Assembly: GCA_020200615.1 (NCBI GenBank)
Contig: JAIVIH010000278.1
Location: 1 to 6,789 of the forward strand
Length of the DNA: 6,789 bases
Origin: Actinomycetota bacterium
GTDB taxonomy: Bacteria; Actinomycetota; Acidimicrobiia; Acidimicrobiales; AC-14
Direction: 5' to 3'
Shown: positions 6,490 to 6,789 of the stretch, piece by piece
Layout: every line of letters begins with the position of its first letter
How positions within the stretch are numbered: the first letter of the stretch is position 1
Position numbers and translations under genes: made by a program
Notes under the pieces: model-generated
Seen by the model: the letters and a program-made list of their open reading frames with translations, nothing else
What the model was told of the DNA's origin: nothing
Databases searched by the model: none

Positions 6490-6789
6490 TTGCCCGCCGG
6501 TGCTGCGGTAGCTGACCTCGTCGCCCAGCTGGCCCGCCGCCAGGGCCCCCTCCGGTTCGACCAGGTCCTGGACGTCGCCCTCTACCACGACGAGCTGGGC
6601 TTCTACGCCACGGGAGCGGGGGCGGGGCGGGGGGGCGACTTCCTCACCAGCCCCGAGGTCGGGCCCCTGTTCGGGGCGGTGATCGCCCGGGCCCTCGACC
6701 AGTGGTGGGACGAGCTGGGGCGGCCGGATCCGTTCGTGGTGATGGAGGCGGGCGCGGGGTCGGGCGCCCTGGCCGCCTCCATCCTGGCC
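6490..6789 (+). CDS. MidA/NDUFAF7-family class I SAM-dependent methyltransferase, 3'-partial
   Basis: The first 100 codons are visible; the frame runs off the right edge. The protein matches the N-terminus of the MidA/NDUFAF7 family (COG1565, formerly DUF185). LRFDQVLDVALYHDELGFY (21-39) is the family's opening block ending in a Gly-aromatic-Tyr motif. GDFLTSPEVGPLFGAVIAR (49-67) is the diagnostic GDF-x-T-x-P-E...LFG block. VVMEAGAGSGALAASIL (83-99) is the SAM-binding motif I with the Gly-x-Gly-x-Gly pattern. The only plausible start is TTG at 6490; no in-frame ATG or GTG precedes the conserved block. In mitochondria NDUFAF7 dimethylates an arginine of NDUFS2 (NuoD homologue) and is needed for complex I assembly. 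Lying four bases after nuoN, this gene is probably co-transcribed with the nuo genes, supporting the same job. The bacterial substrate is inferred, not shown. A Gly/Ala-rich stretch (40-49) is encoded by a G-run tract. Confidence 0.88.
   Translation, partial: MPAGAAVADLVAQLARRQGPLRFDQVLDVALYHDELGFYATGAGAGRGGDFLTSPEVGPLFGAVIARALDQWWDELGRPDPFVVMEAGAGSGALAASILA
6612..6635 (+). other. G-quadruplex-type G-run tract within the methyltransferase gene
   Basis: Four G runs of 3, 5, 4 and 7 bases (6612-6614, 6618-6622, 6624-6627, 6629-6635) are separated by AGC, C and C. They satisfy the usual G3+ loop pattern on the coding (mRNA) strand. They encode the Gly/Ala/Arg stretch TGAGAGRGG just before the conserved GDF block. 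In such GC-rich coding DNA this may be chance. The run of seven Gs is also a place where slippage or sequencing error would break the frame. Confidence 0.4.

Overview
The window is a slice of a respiratory complex I (NADH:quinone oxidoreductase, type I) operon. All genes lie on the + strand, in the order nuoI (5' end cut off by the window edge), nuoJ, nuoK, nuoL, nuoM, nuoN. A seventh gene, cut off by the right edge, follows and is recognisable as a MidA/NDUFAF7-family SAM-dependent methyltransferase. The DNA is very GC-rich with strongly G/C-biased third codon positions. Three of the six visible or inferred starts are GTG or TTG. The proteins read like those of high-GC Actinomycetota. An Acidimicrobiia-like lineage is my guess from the style of NuoI and NuoL, but this is impression, not a search result.

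Layout. 1-434 is nuoI, the peripheral-arm subunit with two [4Fe-4S] motifs. 447-938 is nuoJ. 939-1095 is the only sizeable gap (157 nt). It holds no recognisable gene but is rich in inverted repeats: a bulged stem followed by a T-rich run, then a pair of mutually exclusive GC hairpins ending just before the nuoK ribosome-binding site. It can also be read as a 48-codon ORF that exactly fills the gap. 1096-1395 is nuoK, 1399-3432 nuoL, 3461-4987 nuoM, 4995-6485 nuoN, and 6490 to the right edge is the methyltransferase, which begins at TTG four bases after the nuoN stop. Apart from the nuoJ-nuoK gap, intergenic spacings are 3 to 28 nt, so one polycistronic message is likely.

How the parts fit. 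NuoI carries electrons through clusters N6a and N6b toward cluster N2 and the quinone site. NuoJ and NuoK form the inner membrane-arm antiporter-like unit. NuoL, NuoM and NuoN are the three large Mrp-antiporter-like proton-pumping subunits. The key Glu and Lys residues of the pumping path are present in NuoK, L, M and N, so the pump looks intact. The methyltransferase belongs to the family whose mitochondrial member, NDUFAF7, dimethylates an arginine of NDUFS2 (the NuoD homologue) during complex I assembly. Its position directly after nuoN suggests that a bacterial complex I travels with its own modifying or assembly enzyme. No promoter, RNA gene, mobile element or CRISPR array was seen. The points most worth a second look are the nuoN-midA linkage, the structured nuoJ-nuoK spacer, and a duplicated segment in the lateral-helix region of NuoL.
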